The notes under the pieces are model-generated. The model did no database searches. It was not told where the DNA came from and worked only from the letters and a program-made list of their open reading frames with translations. A program made the translations under genes and the position numbers. A stretch of 64,000 nucleotides of DNA from Miscanthus floridulus (lineage: Eukaryota; Streptophyta; Magnoliopsida; Poales; Poaceae), in assembly GCF_019320115.1 (NCBI RefSeq), contig NC_089584.1:58152852-58216851 (forward strand), in the 5' to 3' direction. This document shows, piece by piece, positions 35,624-47,489 of this stretch. The stretch's first letter is position 1, and the number at the start of each line of letters is the position of its first letter.

Positions 35624-38600
35624 GTGAACTACAAGATCGGTGGAAGTCATTGGGTTATTGATAGTGGTTGCACTCAACATATGACCGGTGATCCTCGTAT
35701 GTTCACCTCACTAGATGAAGAGGTAGATGGACAAGAGAAAATAACATTTGGAGATAATTCAAAGGGCAAGGTTAAAGGATTGGGCAAAGTGGCAATATCA
35801 AATGATCATTCCATCTCCAATGTGCTCTATGTTGCTTCATTGAGCTTCAACTTGCTATCCGTTGAACAATTGTGTGATCTTGGCTTCCAATGCTTGTTCA
35901 CCGAGAAGAAGGTTGTTGTATTCAAGGTAGATGACAATCAAGTGATATTCAATGGATTTAGATACAACAACCTATATCTAGTGGACTTCACCTCCGAAGA
36001 TGCAAACTTGAAGACTTGTCTATTCACCAAAACAACACTTGGGTGGCTATGGTATAGAAGACTTGCTCATGTTGGGATGACCTCACTCAAGAAGCTTATG
36101 AAGAATGATTTGGTGAGAGGGTTGAAGGATATGAAGTTTGAAAAGGACAAGCTTTGTAGTGCATGTCAAGCCGGCAAGCAAGTTGCAAATACTCATCCAA
36201 CCAAAGCTTTCATGTTAACCACAAGAGTGCTAGAACTCCTACACATGGATTTATTTGGACCAACAACATACAAGAGTTTGGGAGGGAATCTCTATTGTCT
36301 TGTGATTGTGGATGACTATTCAACGTATACATGGGTATTCTTCCTTCGTGACAAATCCGAAGTTGCATCTTACTTCAAGAAGTTTGCCAAGAGAGCTCAA
36401 AATGAATTTGAAGTGAAGCTCACAAAGATTAGAAGTGACAATGGGAAAGAATTTGACAACACAAACATTGAAGCCAATTGTGATAAAGTTGGGATCAAGC
36501 ATGAAGTCTCTGCAACTTATACTCCTCAACAAAATGGTGTAGTTGAGAGAAAGAACCGGACTTTGATCACTCTTGCAAGGACAATGCTAGATGAGTACAA
36601 CACCCCCGAAGCACTATGGGCGGAAGCAATCAACACCGCATGCTATGCATCAAACCGCCTATTCCTTCAAAAGTTCCTTGGCAAGATACCTTATGAGTTG
36701 CTCAATGGGAAGAAGTCGGACGTCTCTTTCTTTAGGGTGTTTGGTTGCAAATGCTACATCTACAAGAAGCGGCAACACCTAGGGAAGTTCCAAAGATGTT
36801 GTGACATTGGTTTTCTTGTTGGCTACTCATCGAAGTCCAAAGCATATAGAGTATTTAATCATGCCACCGGCTTGGTTGAAGAAACATATGATGTGGAATT
36901 TGATGAATCTAACGACTCCCAAGGAGCACATGAGAACCTTGATGATGTAGGTGATGAACCATTGAGGGAGGCTATGAAGAATATTCCAATGAGAGACATT
37001 AAGCCAAAAGATGATGAAGATGATATACAAGTCATTAACCAACCCTCTTCATCAAGTGTCCCACAAGATGGTGAAAAAGATAGGAGAGTAAAAAATGAAG
37101 ATACTCATATCTCTTATGAGCAAATGGTGGTACAAGCACAAGATGTTGATGCTCCACAACCTCCTCCCCAAGTGGTTAATAGAAGAAATACACCTCTCCT
37201 ACAAGATCATCCATAAGATCTTATTATAGGGAGTCCATCAAAGGGAGTAATGACTCGATCTCAAAAACTTACTTCATTTATTGCTCATCACTCTTTTGTC
37301 TCTTGCTATGAGCCTACCAAGGTAGAAGAAGCTCTTAAAGATCTAGATTGGATCAATGTCATGCATGAAGAGTTGAACAACTTCACTCACAATGAAGTTT
37401 GGACTCTTGAAGAGCGACCAAAAGGTGCAAGAGTCATTGGAACAAAGTGGGTGTTCCGCAACAAGCAAGATGATCAAGGTGTTGTTGTGAGGAACAAGGC
37501 AAGACTAGTTGCAAAGGGGTTCTCTCAAGTTGAAGGTTTGGATTTTGGAGAGACCTTTGCACCGGTTGTAAGATTAGAAGCCATCCGTATTCTACTTACA
37601 TATGCTTCACATCATGAAATAAAACTATATCAAATGGATGTGAAAAGTGCATTTTTAAATGGCTTTATTAATGAACTAGTCTATGTTGATCAACCTCTCA
37701 GGTTTGAAGACCTAGATATCCTAATCATGTTTATAGGTTGTCCAAGGCACTATATGGGCTTAAGCAAGCCCCAAGAGCTTGGTATAAGCGCCTTTGGGAC
37801 TTCCTCATTAAGAAGGGCTTCACCATTAGGAAGGTCGACACCACACTAATCACCACGAAGCTTGATGGGCATATCTTCATTTGTCAAGTATATGTTGATG
37901 ATATCATCTTTGGATCATCAAATGAAGACTCATGCAAAGAATTTGGTGAATTGATGTCGAAGGAGTTCGAGATGTCCATGATTGGTGAGCTTATATTCTT
38001 TCTTGGTTTTTAAGTCAAGCAAATGAAAGAAGGCATCTTTATCTCTTAAGAGAAATACACAAAAGATCTTCTCAAGAGATTCAAGATGGATTAATGTAAG
38101 CCAATCAAGACACCAATGCCTACCAATGGACATCTCGACCAAGATGAGGGAGGTAACCCGGTTGATCAAACTCTCTACCGTTCTATGATTGGTAGCTTAT
38201 TATATTTAACCGCATCTAGGCCCGACATCATGTTTAGTGTGATGATGTGTGCTAGATTTCAAGCCAGTCCTAAGGAAACACATTTAATTGCTGTAAAAAG
38301 AATCCTTAGGTATCTTAAGCACACACCAAGCATTGGCCTTTGGTATCCCAAAGGAGCTATATTTGAATTAATTGGCTATTCTGATTCGGATTATGCCGGA
38401 TGCAAAGTTGATAGAAAAAGCACATCCGGAGGGTGCCATTTGCTTGGTAGATCACATGTGTCTTGGTCCTCCAAGAAACAAAATAGTGTGGCTTTGTCCA
38501 CCGTCGAAGCGGAATACATTGCCGCCGGTGCTTGTTGTGCACAAATATTATACATGAAGCAAACTTTGCTAGACTGTGGTGTAGTTCTAGAAAAGGTACC

Positions 38601-38850
38601 TCTTTTGTGTGACAATGAAAGTGCGGTAAAACTTGTAAATAATCCGATTCAACACTCTCGCACCAAGCACATAGATATCCGCCATCACTTTCTAAGAGAT
38701 CATGTTGCTAAAAATGATATTTCACTAGAAGGTGTAAGAACCGAAGATCAATTAGCGAATATCTTCACTAAGCCGCTAGATGATGCTACATTTTGTAGAT
38801 TGTGGAATGAGCTCAATGTACTTGACTTTAGCAACTTCACTAAAAATTGA
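35624..38850 (+). pseudogene. Sirevirus B pol (protease, integrase, reverse transcriptase, RNase H)
   Basis: Protease (WVIDSGCTQHMTGD), GAG-pre-integrase and integrase form one uninterrupted frame of 530 codons (35624-37216), with Asp in MDLFGP, Asp in RSDNGKEF and Glu in VVERKN. The first zinc ligand of the pre-integrase module is changed: WYRRLAH, where copy A has WHRRLAH. After TAA at 37214 the reverse transcriptase starts. A one-base deletion near 37710 (AGACCTAG, where A has AGACCCTAG) shifts the frame. YVDDIIFGS is kept. Further stops are near 38011, 38047 and 38092. RNase H is open from 38116 to 38850. Confidence 0.92.
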
Positions 38851-39499
38851 GCTTGTGTTGTCCCTTGCATTCATTGTAATATACAACATGTTTAATTTTT
38901 GGTAATGCATATAGGGCTTGTCTAACATGGTTAAGATAACCGCCGAAAAGCATATGAAGAAGCTTAACCTTGGATCAAACTTGACAAGCAACTAGATTTA
39001 CTTACATAGTATTGCATATACATGGATGTTGTTTTGTCGTTTTGTTCTATTTGCCCTCTTATTGCCTATTTTCTTAAAAAGAATTATAGCCTAAGGCAAA
39101 ATATTTTGAAAAATATGAGGGTTTAGAAGGTGAACTGCTGCTGAAGGAGTGACCGGATGCTGCGTTTGTGCGTCCGATCAGGAAGGGATCCAGCATCCGG
39201 TCGTTTGAAGGAGAATCAGGCTGAGCTGACCGGACCCTTCCTGCGTCCGGTCATGGACCACCAGATGCGTCCGGTCATGATTCCAGAGGAATTGAACCTC
39301 TTTGGAATCGACCGGACACTGGGTGGTAGCGTCCGGTCGCTACCACCAGAGCGTCTGGTCAGTGGATTTTGCGCGGCATCAGGACTCTTTCTCCGTTTCC
39401 TTATCTGTTGCGTTGGGGGAACCTATTTAATCAATTGACCGTACCATTGCTGGCTGGCTGTGGTGGCCCTCAAGTCAAGGTGAACCACTAGAGTTCGTC
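38851..39499 (+). mobile_element. Spacer between pol and the third frame, Sirevirus B
   Basis: The first 570 bases match 28999-29700 of copy A, including the CCGGTC-rich block (39150-39370). After TTGCGTTGGGGGAACC the text leaves A and joins a short unique stretch just before the ATG at 39500. The 1.3 kb present in A is missing. Confidence 0.75.
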
Positions 39500-41437
39500 A
39501 TGGATAGCCAGCTGAGGTTTGTTGAGTTCGATGTGTGGTTTCCTCCGAGGAGGGATGAGAGAGCAGCTGAGGGGTTCTACACGCCACTCTAGGAGGATTT
39601 CTATAATGCCTATCTCAATAGTGAGACAGTGTTTAGATCTCAGAGAGTCTGTAGTTTAGAGTCTATTGTGGTAGCAACTGGAGAGCACATCCGCCCCTAC
39701 TTGTCATATTTGCTAGGGCTCGCAAATCTGATTGGCCGGACAGCAGTATATGTACCATCTTGGGTTCAGCAGTTTTATGCTTCACTCTACGTTGATCCAC
39801 ATCACAACTTCATTCACTTTGCATTCAACGACAGAGATTACAGGGTGATGAATTTCAGGGCCCGGGAGATACTGAGGCTACAGGATCAGCCTGTCAAATT
39901 ACATGAGGTATGTTATGGACATTAGGAGCCTCCCAGGCGTCCTCATGGAGGGTTGGTGCCCCCCACGGATCTGGTGCGACATTGCTTCAAGGAGCCCTTT
40001 GGTGAGGGGTCGAGCAGGAATCCCAGTGACCTGACTCCTATAGCTCGTGTGCTAGAGGCCATCATCAGGAGGACACTACTTCCTAGGTTGGGATACAGAG
40101 AGGGTCTAACTCGCCTACAGCTCTAGCTCCTTAATGCCCTGATGCAGTAGACCGTGTTCGACATTTGGGACCTCCTTCTATCAGAGATGGAGGATACTAT
40201 TGCTGGGGGCTTCAAGGGTCGTAGATAGCTTCCTTATGCACATTGGGTCACTTTCTTGATGCTCAAGTGTGTGCAGGTCAGGACCCCTGAGATGGTTGTA
40301 GAGTACAAGACTATCACCATAGAGTTTCCCGCATATAACATGGCACAGAGGATCAGGCACAACACTCCACAGGCACCCACTCAGCCCAGTCATCGTCCAG
40401 ATGTTCCAGAGTCAGCAGCTCAGTAGGACGAGATCATTAGAGGCATAGCCGCTATAGAGGAGGAGCAGCTTGAGGCACAGCAGGGGATGACCGAGTCTAG
40501 TGATAGTTCGGATGATGACTATCTGCCAATTCCTCAGATGCCTCCACGCAGACATGATGCAGAGGCCGACAGTTCTAGCTCAGCTCCACCAGCACTGCAG
40601 ACAGACCCCGCATTGATTACCATTCTTGAGCGAATGCAGCAGGATCAGGCACGATAGGCACAGGAGACTGCTACCAACTTCGCACAGTTTCAGGCTTGTC
40701 AGGACGAGTTCCAATGGCAGCAGCAGCTCCTCCAGCAGCAGCAGCAGTAGATGCTTCAGCAGCAGATACTCATGCAGCAGCTTATGGGCTTCATGCAGCA
40801 TGTAGTGATAGCACTTGGGGCCCCACTGCCATAGCCTTTGCCCCAGCTTGCTCAGCCTACCTCCACCATGAGGACACCAGCTGTACAGCCCAGTGGGCTT
40901 CAGAGTCAGGGACTGCCTCCAGCTCCATTTGCTTCACCCATAGTTCAGGTGTCCCAGTGGTTGTCCTCACCGATGGTTGCCCCGCAGTTCACTCCATATC
41001 ACACGGGCTTCTCACCGGAGAAGTCACCCTCGCTTTTTGTGCCTAACACGTCAGTCTCCAGGAGTCTTGGAGAATCCTTCAGTGAGTTGACCGACATGCC
41101 TACACCGCCTCATATGCATACCGCCGGTCCTTCTATAGTAGCCCTAGTCACAGTGACTACTCAAAGGCTCCCCTCATATGTTGCCTCTTCAGATCCTACG
41201 ACAGATGTACCAGCAGCTTCATAGGCAGCACCTGCCCCAGCTCAGACCCAGACTACTTTAGCGACACTTCCTGCTACAGAGGGTCAGTCAGTACAGAGCT
41301 TAGGGTTAGATGATGATGGTGCCCAGTTCCAGCTTGCTCCTCATACCTCAACGCCCGGCTCATCTGCTGTAGCCCCGCTGACCGACTCTTAGGTTTTGGT
41401 GTTTGATGCCAAAGGGGGAGATGTTTTGAGTATGTAG
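39500..41437 (+). pseudogene. Third (env-like) reading frame of Sirevirus B
   Basis: It begins MDSQLRFVEFDVWFPPRRDE and stays in one frame to TAG at 41435, about 645 codons including many TAG stops. A conserved folded-looking part (39500-40420: GEHIRPYLSYLLGLANLIG, VDPHHNFIHFAF, FPAYNMAQRIRH) is followed by a Ser/Asp-rich linker, a Gln-rich coiled-coil segment (40620-40800) and a Pro/Ser/Thr-rich tail. No transmembrane segment is obvious, so an envelope role is not supported by what I see. It lacks the basic N-terminal part found in A. Confidence 0.75.
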
Positions 41438-41750
41438 ACTCAGGGGAGTGACATTTAGGGGGAGCTAGTTATCTAGTATTAACTTATATACATTTGGAGT
41501 TTTATTTGTGTGATACACTATTACTTATGCATTCGTGTGTTTACTTTCATGCATATTATTATATCTATGTGATAGTGCTATCTACGTGATTGTGATATAT
41601 GACATGTGTGCTCGCAACTTTACATTATGTATATGTCATATCACTTGTGTTATGCTCATTTGCCTTTGCTTCCGCATTTATAATCCGATACAAATGAGCT
41701 TTGTTACTTGTACTCATGCATAATTCATATCCTTTGAGTACATAGTATTG

Positions 41751-41815
41751 GCTTGGGTCATATAAGCTTGCCTAACACTTTTGTTCTTATCGACAAAAGC
41801 TTATATGAACCAAGC
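41751..41815. repeat. 19-bp inverted repeat (hairpin) upstream of the Sirevirus B 3' LTR
   Basis: The arms GCTTGGGTCATATAAGCTT (41751-41769) and AAGCTTATATGAACCAAGC (41797-41815) pair with one mismatch. Within the loop TTTTGT (41779-41784) can pair with ACAAAA (41793-41798). The same structure is at 45124-45188 in element A. Confidence 0.9.
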
Positions 41816-41871
41816 TCGTCAAAAACCTCACTCTTTCACATACTCGAGGTGGTATTGTCATCAATCACCAA

Positions 41872-41883
41872 AAAGGGGGAGAT
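41872..41883 (+). other. Polypurine tract of Sirevirus B
   Basis: AAAAAGGGGGAGAT directly precedes the 3' LTR. Two similar runs occur upstream (AAAGGGGGAGAT near 41411 and TAGGGGGAGC near 41456), in line with the multiplied polypurine tracts described for Sireviruses. Confidence 0.85.
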
Positions 41884-43443
41884 TAAAAGCATCTAGGCCC
41901 CTAGTTGGGTTTCGGTGATTAATGACAATATAAGATTACTATGACTAACGTGTGTTTTATAGATGCAATTAAGTTAGGTCATGGTAATGGAGATCGATTA
42001 GGCAATCAAGGTGGTCATGCCCCTACGATGGAAATCATTTCAGTTTTCAAAGGATGGACGACAAGGTTAAGGATGACTAGCTCTAAGTGTCGATTGGAGT
42101 TGGAGTGACACTTAGAGTAGTTTAGGACTTTGTTTTTTCCTTTGGCCGTACTATTAAGGGGGGTATGGACGGGTAGCTTGACCTAGGTGAGTCTAGTGAG
42201 TTAGGTGTGGTGCACACTTGTTAAAACTAGCTCTAGGTAGCTCCAATGAATGCCTAAGATCCTTTGGAGCAAACTTCATTCACATATGATCGAGAGTTGG
42301 AAGTGAATGGAGGGTCAAATGCTGACCGAACGCTGGCCTCGGTGCGACCGGACGTTGGCCGCAGGGTCCGGTCAGTTCATTTGATCAGCAGTCTACGTTC
42401 GGTGCGACCGGACGCTGGAGAGGTCAAGTGACCGGACACTGAAAGGTAGCATCCGATCAACTCCAGTAAGGTTCCAGAGAAGGGAATCTGCGACCGAACG
42501 TGTCCGGTCAGTACTGACCGGACCCTGAGGGTTTAGCGTTCGGTTGAGTCCAGTAAGGTTCCAGTAAGGGTTTAATGCGACCAGACACGTCCGATCAGTG
42601 GTGATCGGACCCTGCCAGCGTCCGGTCAACACATTTTCACTGGTTCATGGGTTGAACTGACCGGAGCGTCCGGTCACCCCGCAGAAGCTCATAATGGTTC
42701 GTTTTTCAGGCTGCCTTATAAATAGAAGCTCCACTCATGTGTGGAGTCACTTTTGCTCATTCCAACAGCTGAGAAACACGTTTGTGAGTGCCAAGAAGAG
42801 CAAGGTCCTAGTGAGGTGATTGAGATTTAAGAATCCAAGAGAGTAGCCTCATTAGTGAATCAAGAGTAGTCAAGTGTGCATCCATCTTCTCATTAGGCTT
42901 CGCGTGGTCAAGTGAGAGTTCGTGCTTGTTACTCTTGGTGATCACCATCACCTAGATGGCTTGGTGGTGATTGGGAGCTTGTGATCACCCGGCAGAGCTT
43001 GTGGGTGACCCAACTCAAGTTGTGAGCGGCTTTAGGTGATTCGCCGTGACAGAGTGTCGAAGAATCAACCCATAGAGAGCACTTGATCCTTGCGCGGATC
43101 AAGGGAGAGCTACACCCTCGCACGGGTGCTCCAACGAGGACTAGTGGGGAGTGGCGACTCTCCGATACCTCGACAAAACATCGCCGCGTTCCTCTCTCTC
43201 TTTACTTTGAGCATTTACTTTGAGTATTTACTTTGAGCAATTCAATACTTGTCTTTACATTCATAGAATTGCCATGCTAGAGTAAGTTTGGAACATAGGT
43301 TATAAGTCCTTTGTGCGTTAGTTTGATAGAAACACTTTTCTAGGCACAAGGGGTTAATTGGGCTATCCGTAGGATTTGATTATTGCAAGAAAATTTAGAA
43401 TTAGCCCAATTCACCCCCCCTCTTGGGCATCTTGATCCTTTCA
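41884..43443 (+). mobile_element. 3' LTR of Sirevirus B
   Basis: The LTR starts TAAAAGCATCTAGGCCCC, TA and not TG, and ends GATCCTTTCA (1560 bp). It is followed by the CTCCT duplication. The TATA box is at 42717. Confidence 0.95.
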
Positions 43444-44822
43444 CTCCTACAGCTCGAGTGCTAGAGGCTATCATCAGGAGGACACTACTTCCTAGGTTGG
43501 GATACAGAGAGGGTCTGACTCGCCTACAGCTCTGGCTCCTCAATGCCCTGATGCAGCAGACCACGTTCAACATTTGGGACCTCCTTCTATCAGAGATGGA
43601 GGATACTATAGCTGAGGGCTTAAAGGGTCGTAGGCAACTCCCATATGCACATTGGATCACTTTCCTGATGCTTAAGGCTGTGCAGGTTAGGACCCTAGAG
43701 ATGATTGCCGAGTATAAAGGTACCACCACAGAATTTCCAGCTTATAACATGGCACAGAGGATCAGGCACAGCACACCACAGGCACCCACTCAGCCCAGCC
43801 GTTGTCCAGATGTTCTAGAGTCAGCAACTCAGCAGGACGAGATTATCAGAGGCATAGCCGCTACTGAGGAGCAGCTTGAGGCATAGCAGGAGGTGACAGA
43901 GTCTAGTGACAATTCAGATGATGACTATCTGCTGATTCCTCATATGCCTCCACGCAGACATGATGCAGAGGCTGGCAGTTCTAGCTCAGCTCCACCTGCA
44001 CCATAGACGGACCCCGCTTTGATTGCTATTCTTGAGCGGATGCAGCAGGATTAGGCACGACAGGCTCATTAGATAGCTACAAACTTTGCACAGTTTCAGG
44101 CTCGTCAGGACGAGTTCCAGCGACAGCAGTAGATCCTCTAGCAACAGTTACTCATGCAGTAGCAGCTTATGGGATTTATGCAGCATGTAGTAACAACACT
44201 TGGGGCCCCACAGCCACAGCTTTTGCCCCAGCTTGCTCAGCCTGTCACCACTTCGATGACTCCAGCAGTATAGCCTAGTGGGCTTCAGAGTCAGGGATAG
44301 CCTCCAGCTCCGTTTGCTTCTCCCACAGTTCAGGTGTCCTAGTGGTTGTCCTCACCAGTGGTAGCCCCATAGTTCACACCATATCATATGGGCTTCTCAT
44401 CAGATCAGTCATCCTCGCTATTTGTGCCTGATACGTCAGTCTCTAGGAGTCTTGGAGCATCCTTCAGCGAGTTAACCGGCATGCCTACACCGCCACATAT
44501 GCATACCACCGGTCCTTCTACAGCAGCCCCTGTCGTCGTGACTACTCAGAGGCTCCCTTCATCTGTCGCCTCTTCAAATCCTACGATAGACATACCAGCA
44601 GCATCACAGGCAGCACCTACCCTAGCTTAGACCTAGACCGCTTTAGAGACACTTCCAGCCACAGAGGGTCAGTCAGTATAGAGCTCAGGGTCAGATGATG
44701 ATGGCGCCCAATTTTATCTTGCTCCTCGTACCTCAGTGCCCGGCTCATCCGCTGCAGCCCCGCTGACCAACCCTTAGGTTTTGGTGTTTGACGCCAAAGG
44801 GAGAGAGGGTTTGAGTATGTAG
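43444..44822 (+). pseudogene. Third (env-like) reading frame of Sirevirus A, second part
   Basis: The text resumes CTCCTACAGCTCGAGTG, continuing the frame cut at 31577. It matches 40036-41437 of copy B closely: ARVLEAIIRRTLLPRLGY, then FPAYNMAQRIRH, the Gln-rich segment and the Pro/Ser/Thr-rich tail. It is uninterrupted to 43886, then has many TAG stops at places where glutamine or tryptophan would be read. It ends at TAG 44820. Confidence 0.8.
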
Positions 44823-45123
44823 ACTCAGGGGGAGCGACGTTTAGGGGAAGCTAGTTATCTATTATTAGCTTATTATCTATTACATTTGGAGTTTCTATGT
44901 GTGTGATACATTATGCATCCATATTTACTATTATATCTATGTGATAGTGATATCTACGTGATTGTGATATATGACATGTGTGCTTTCTACTTTGAATTCC
45001 TTTATATGTCATATCACTTGTGTTATGCTCATTTGCCCTTGCTTTTGCGATTATACTCAGATGCAAATGAGCTTTACTACTTGTACTCATGCTTATTTCA
45101 TATCTTTTGAGTACATCGTGTTG

Positions 45124-45188
45124 GCTTGGGTCATATAAGCTTGCCTAACACTTTTGTTCTTATCGACAAAAGCTTATATGAACCAAGC
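45124..45188. repeat. 19-bp inverted repeat (hairpin) upstream of the Sirevirus A 3' LTR
   Basis: The arms at 45124-45142 and 45170-45188 have the same sequence as in element B, including the single mismatch. Confidence 0.9.
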
Positions 45189-45244
45189 CCGTCAAAAACC
45201 TCACTCTTTCACATACTCGAGGTGATATTGTCATCAATCACCAA

Positions 45245-45256
45245 AAAGGGGGAGAT
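45245..45256 (+). other. Polypurine tract of Sirevirus A
   Basis: AAAAAGGGGGAGAT lies directly before the 3' LTR. Weaker purine runs are at 44797 and 44828. Confidence 0.85.
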
Positions 45257-46794
45257 TAAAAGCATCTAGGCCCCTTGTTGGGTTTCAGTGATTAATGACA
45301 ATACAAGATTACTATGACTAACGTGTGTTTTGTAGAGGTAATTAAGTTAGGTCATGGTAATGGAGATCAATTAGGCAATCAAGGTTGTCATGCCCCTACG
45401 ATGGAAATCGTTTCGGTTTTCAAAGGATGGACAATAAGGTTAAGGATGACTAGTTCTAAGTGTCGATTGGAGTTGGAGTGACACTTAGAGTAGTTTAGGA
45501 CTTTGTTTTTCCTTTGGTCGTACTATTAAGGGGGGTATGGATGGGTAGCTTGACCTAGATGAGTCTAGTGAGTTAGGTGTGGTGCACACTTGTTAAAACT
45601 AGCACTAGGTAGCTCCACAACAGCCATATGATCCTATGGAGCAAACTTCATTCACATATGTTCGAGAGTTGGAAGTGAATGGAGGGTCAAATGCTGACCG
45701 GACGCTGGCCGCAGCGTCCGGTCAGTTCATTTGATCAAGAGATTGCGTTCGGTGCGACCGGACGCTGGAGTGGTCAAGTGACCGGACACTGAGAGACAGT
45801 GTCCGGTCGACTCCAATAAGGTTCTAGAGAAGAGAATCTACGACCGGATGTGTCCGGTCAGTACTGACCGGACCCTAGGGGTTCAGCGTCCGGTCGAGTA
45901 CAATAAGGTTCCAGTGAGGGTTTAATACGATCGGACGCGTCCGGTCAGTAGTGATCGGACCCTGCCAGCGTCCGGTCAACACTTTATCACTGGAATACGG
46001 GTTGAACTGACCAGAGCGTCCGGTCACCCCACAGAAGCTCATAACAGTTCGTTTTTAGGCTGCCTTATAAATAGAAGCTCCACTCGTGTGTAGAGTTACT
46101 TTTGCTCATTCCAACAGCTGAGAAACACGTTTGTGAGTGCCAAGAAGAGGAAGGTCCTAGTGAGATAATTGAGATTCGTGAATCCAAGAGAGTAGCCTCA
46201 TTAGTGAATCAAGAGTAGCAAAGTGTGCATCCACCGTTCTCATTAGGCTTCGCGTGGTCAAGTGAGAGTTCGTGCTTGTTACTCTTGGTGATCGCCATCA
46301 CCTAGACGGCTTGGTGGTGATTGGGAGCTTGGTGATCACCCGGTGGAGCTTGTGGGTGAACCAACTCAAGTTGTGAGCAGTTTTGGGTGATTCACCGCGA
46401 CGGAGTGTCGAAGAATGAACCCGTAGAGAGCACTTGATCCTTGCGCGGATCAAGGGGGAGCTACACCCTTGCGTGGGTGCTCCAACGAGGACTAGTAGGG
46501 AGTGGTGATTTTCCGATACCTCGGCATAACATCGCCGCGTTCCTCTCTCTCTATTTACTTTGAGCATTTACTTTGAGCATTTACGTTGAGCAATTCAATA
46601 CTTGTCTTTACATTCATAGAATTGCCATGCTAGAGTAAGTTTGGAACATAGGTTACAAGTCCGTTGTGCGTTAGATTAATAGAAACACTTTTCTAGGCAA
46701 AAAGGGTTAATTGGGCTAACCGCAGAATTTAATTATTGCAAGAAAATTTAGAATTAGCCCAATTCACTCCTTCTTGGGCATCTTGATCCTTTCA
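45257..46794 (+). mobile_element. 3' LTR of Sirevirus A
   Basis: It starts TAAAAGCATCTAGGCCCC and ends GATCCTTTCA (1538 bp), with the TATA box at 46066. It shares subfamily-specific text with the 5' LTR of A (CCCCTTGTTGGG, where B has CCCCTAGTTGGG), which confirms that 21731 and 45257 are a pair. Confidence 0.95.
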
Positions 46795-46926
46795 TACATA
46801 TATAATTATATGTATTTTTTTTAAATATAAACCGTTTAGACCGTTTAACTTTGTTTAAACACCGTGTAAATAGCCTAAACACTCAACGAAGGACGACCGT
46901 GTAAAAACCGTTTAGGAAAACATCTA
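46795..46926 (+). mobile_element. Right half of the Ac/Ds-like hAT element
   Basis: CCGTTT motifs (complement of AAACGG) occur at about 46830, 46840 and 46908. The end GGAAAACATCTA, read inward on the other strand as TAGATGTTTTCCTAAACGG, resembles the left end CAGGGTTCATCTAAACGG. The exact last base is uncertain. Confidence 0.55.
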
Positions 46927-47486
46927 CCGAGAGTGACACGTACTGCTGCAATTGCAGTTGCGGTTGAACTGTTGAAGCCAATAACATTTCAACAAACTCG
47001 TGCCTGTCGACGGAAGAATTTAAGCATACCATTACTGCACTGCTTTCATTAGATTACGTTACATTACATGCAACATTGGCATGCATCCACTAACCGGTGG
47101 ATAAAGAGGGCAGCAGACAGCAGGCTTCAGCTTCACTGCTGTGCTGTGTCAGGACTCAGGAGGTAACAACCGTGTTGTGTTGCCATAACCTCATCGTACT
47201 AGCTAAATGCATGATGAACTAATTATATGTTCAAGGGAGAAAACAGGACACCTAACCTGCTACAGTGTCTAACACACATTCACAGTCAGAGCGAGGCTCA
47301 GAGCAGGAGTAGGGCGGACGTTCACAGTGGAACGAAAATCCACAGAGAGTGAGACAAAGCTATTGGTGGACATTTTGCCGTACAGTGACATGGTCAGGCA
47401 GTCAGCACATGGAGATGAACACGAACAAATCACGCGCAGCAAATTTGTTATTGCCGCCGAGATTGGACCGATTCCAATCAATATGG
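46927..47486. other. Intergenic stretch without a recognised feature
   Basis: A short frame from 47327 has no known domain. No repeat ends are seen. Confidence 0.5.
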
Positions 47487-47489
47487 TAA

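Larger units (their letters stand above)
31578..43443 (+). mobile_element. Sirevirus (Ty1/copia) element B, inserted in element A
   Basis: This is a complete 11.9 kb element with both LTRs, primer site, gag, pol, third frame, polypurine tract and a perfect CTCCT target duplication. It is the same family as A, with near-identical text over long stretches, but lacks about 1.3 kb before the third frame. Nesting proves it is younger than A. Confidence 0.95.
21731..46794 (+). mobile_element. Sirevirus (Ty1/copia) element A, interrupted by element B
   Basis: The element has TGAAAG...CTTTCA ends, two LTRs of about 1.55 kb, gag, pol and a third large reading frame downstream of pol, the layout of Maximus-type Sireviruses. 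The flanks CACAT (21726-21730) and TACAT (46795-46799) are a target duplication with one change. Without element B and its duplication it measures 13.2 kb. Gag, pol and the third frame all contain stops, so it cannot move by itself. Confidence 0.9.

Noticed and set aside
39500..41437. Third Sirevirus frame as a true viral envelope glycoprotein
   Set aside because: I see no signal peptide, transmembrane helix or cysteine pattern. The env-like label rests on position only.
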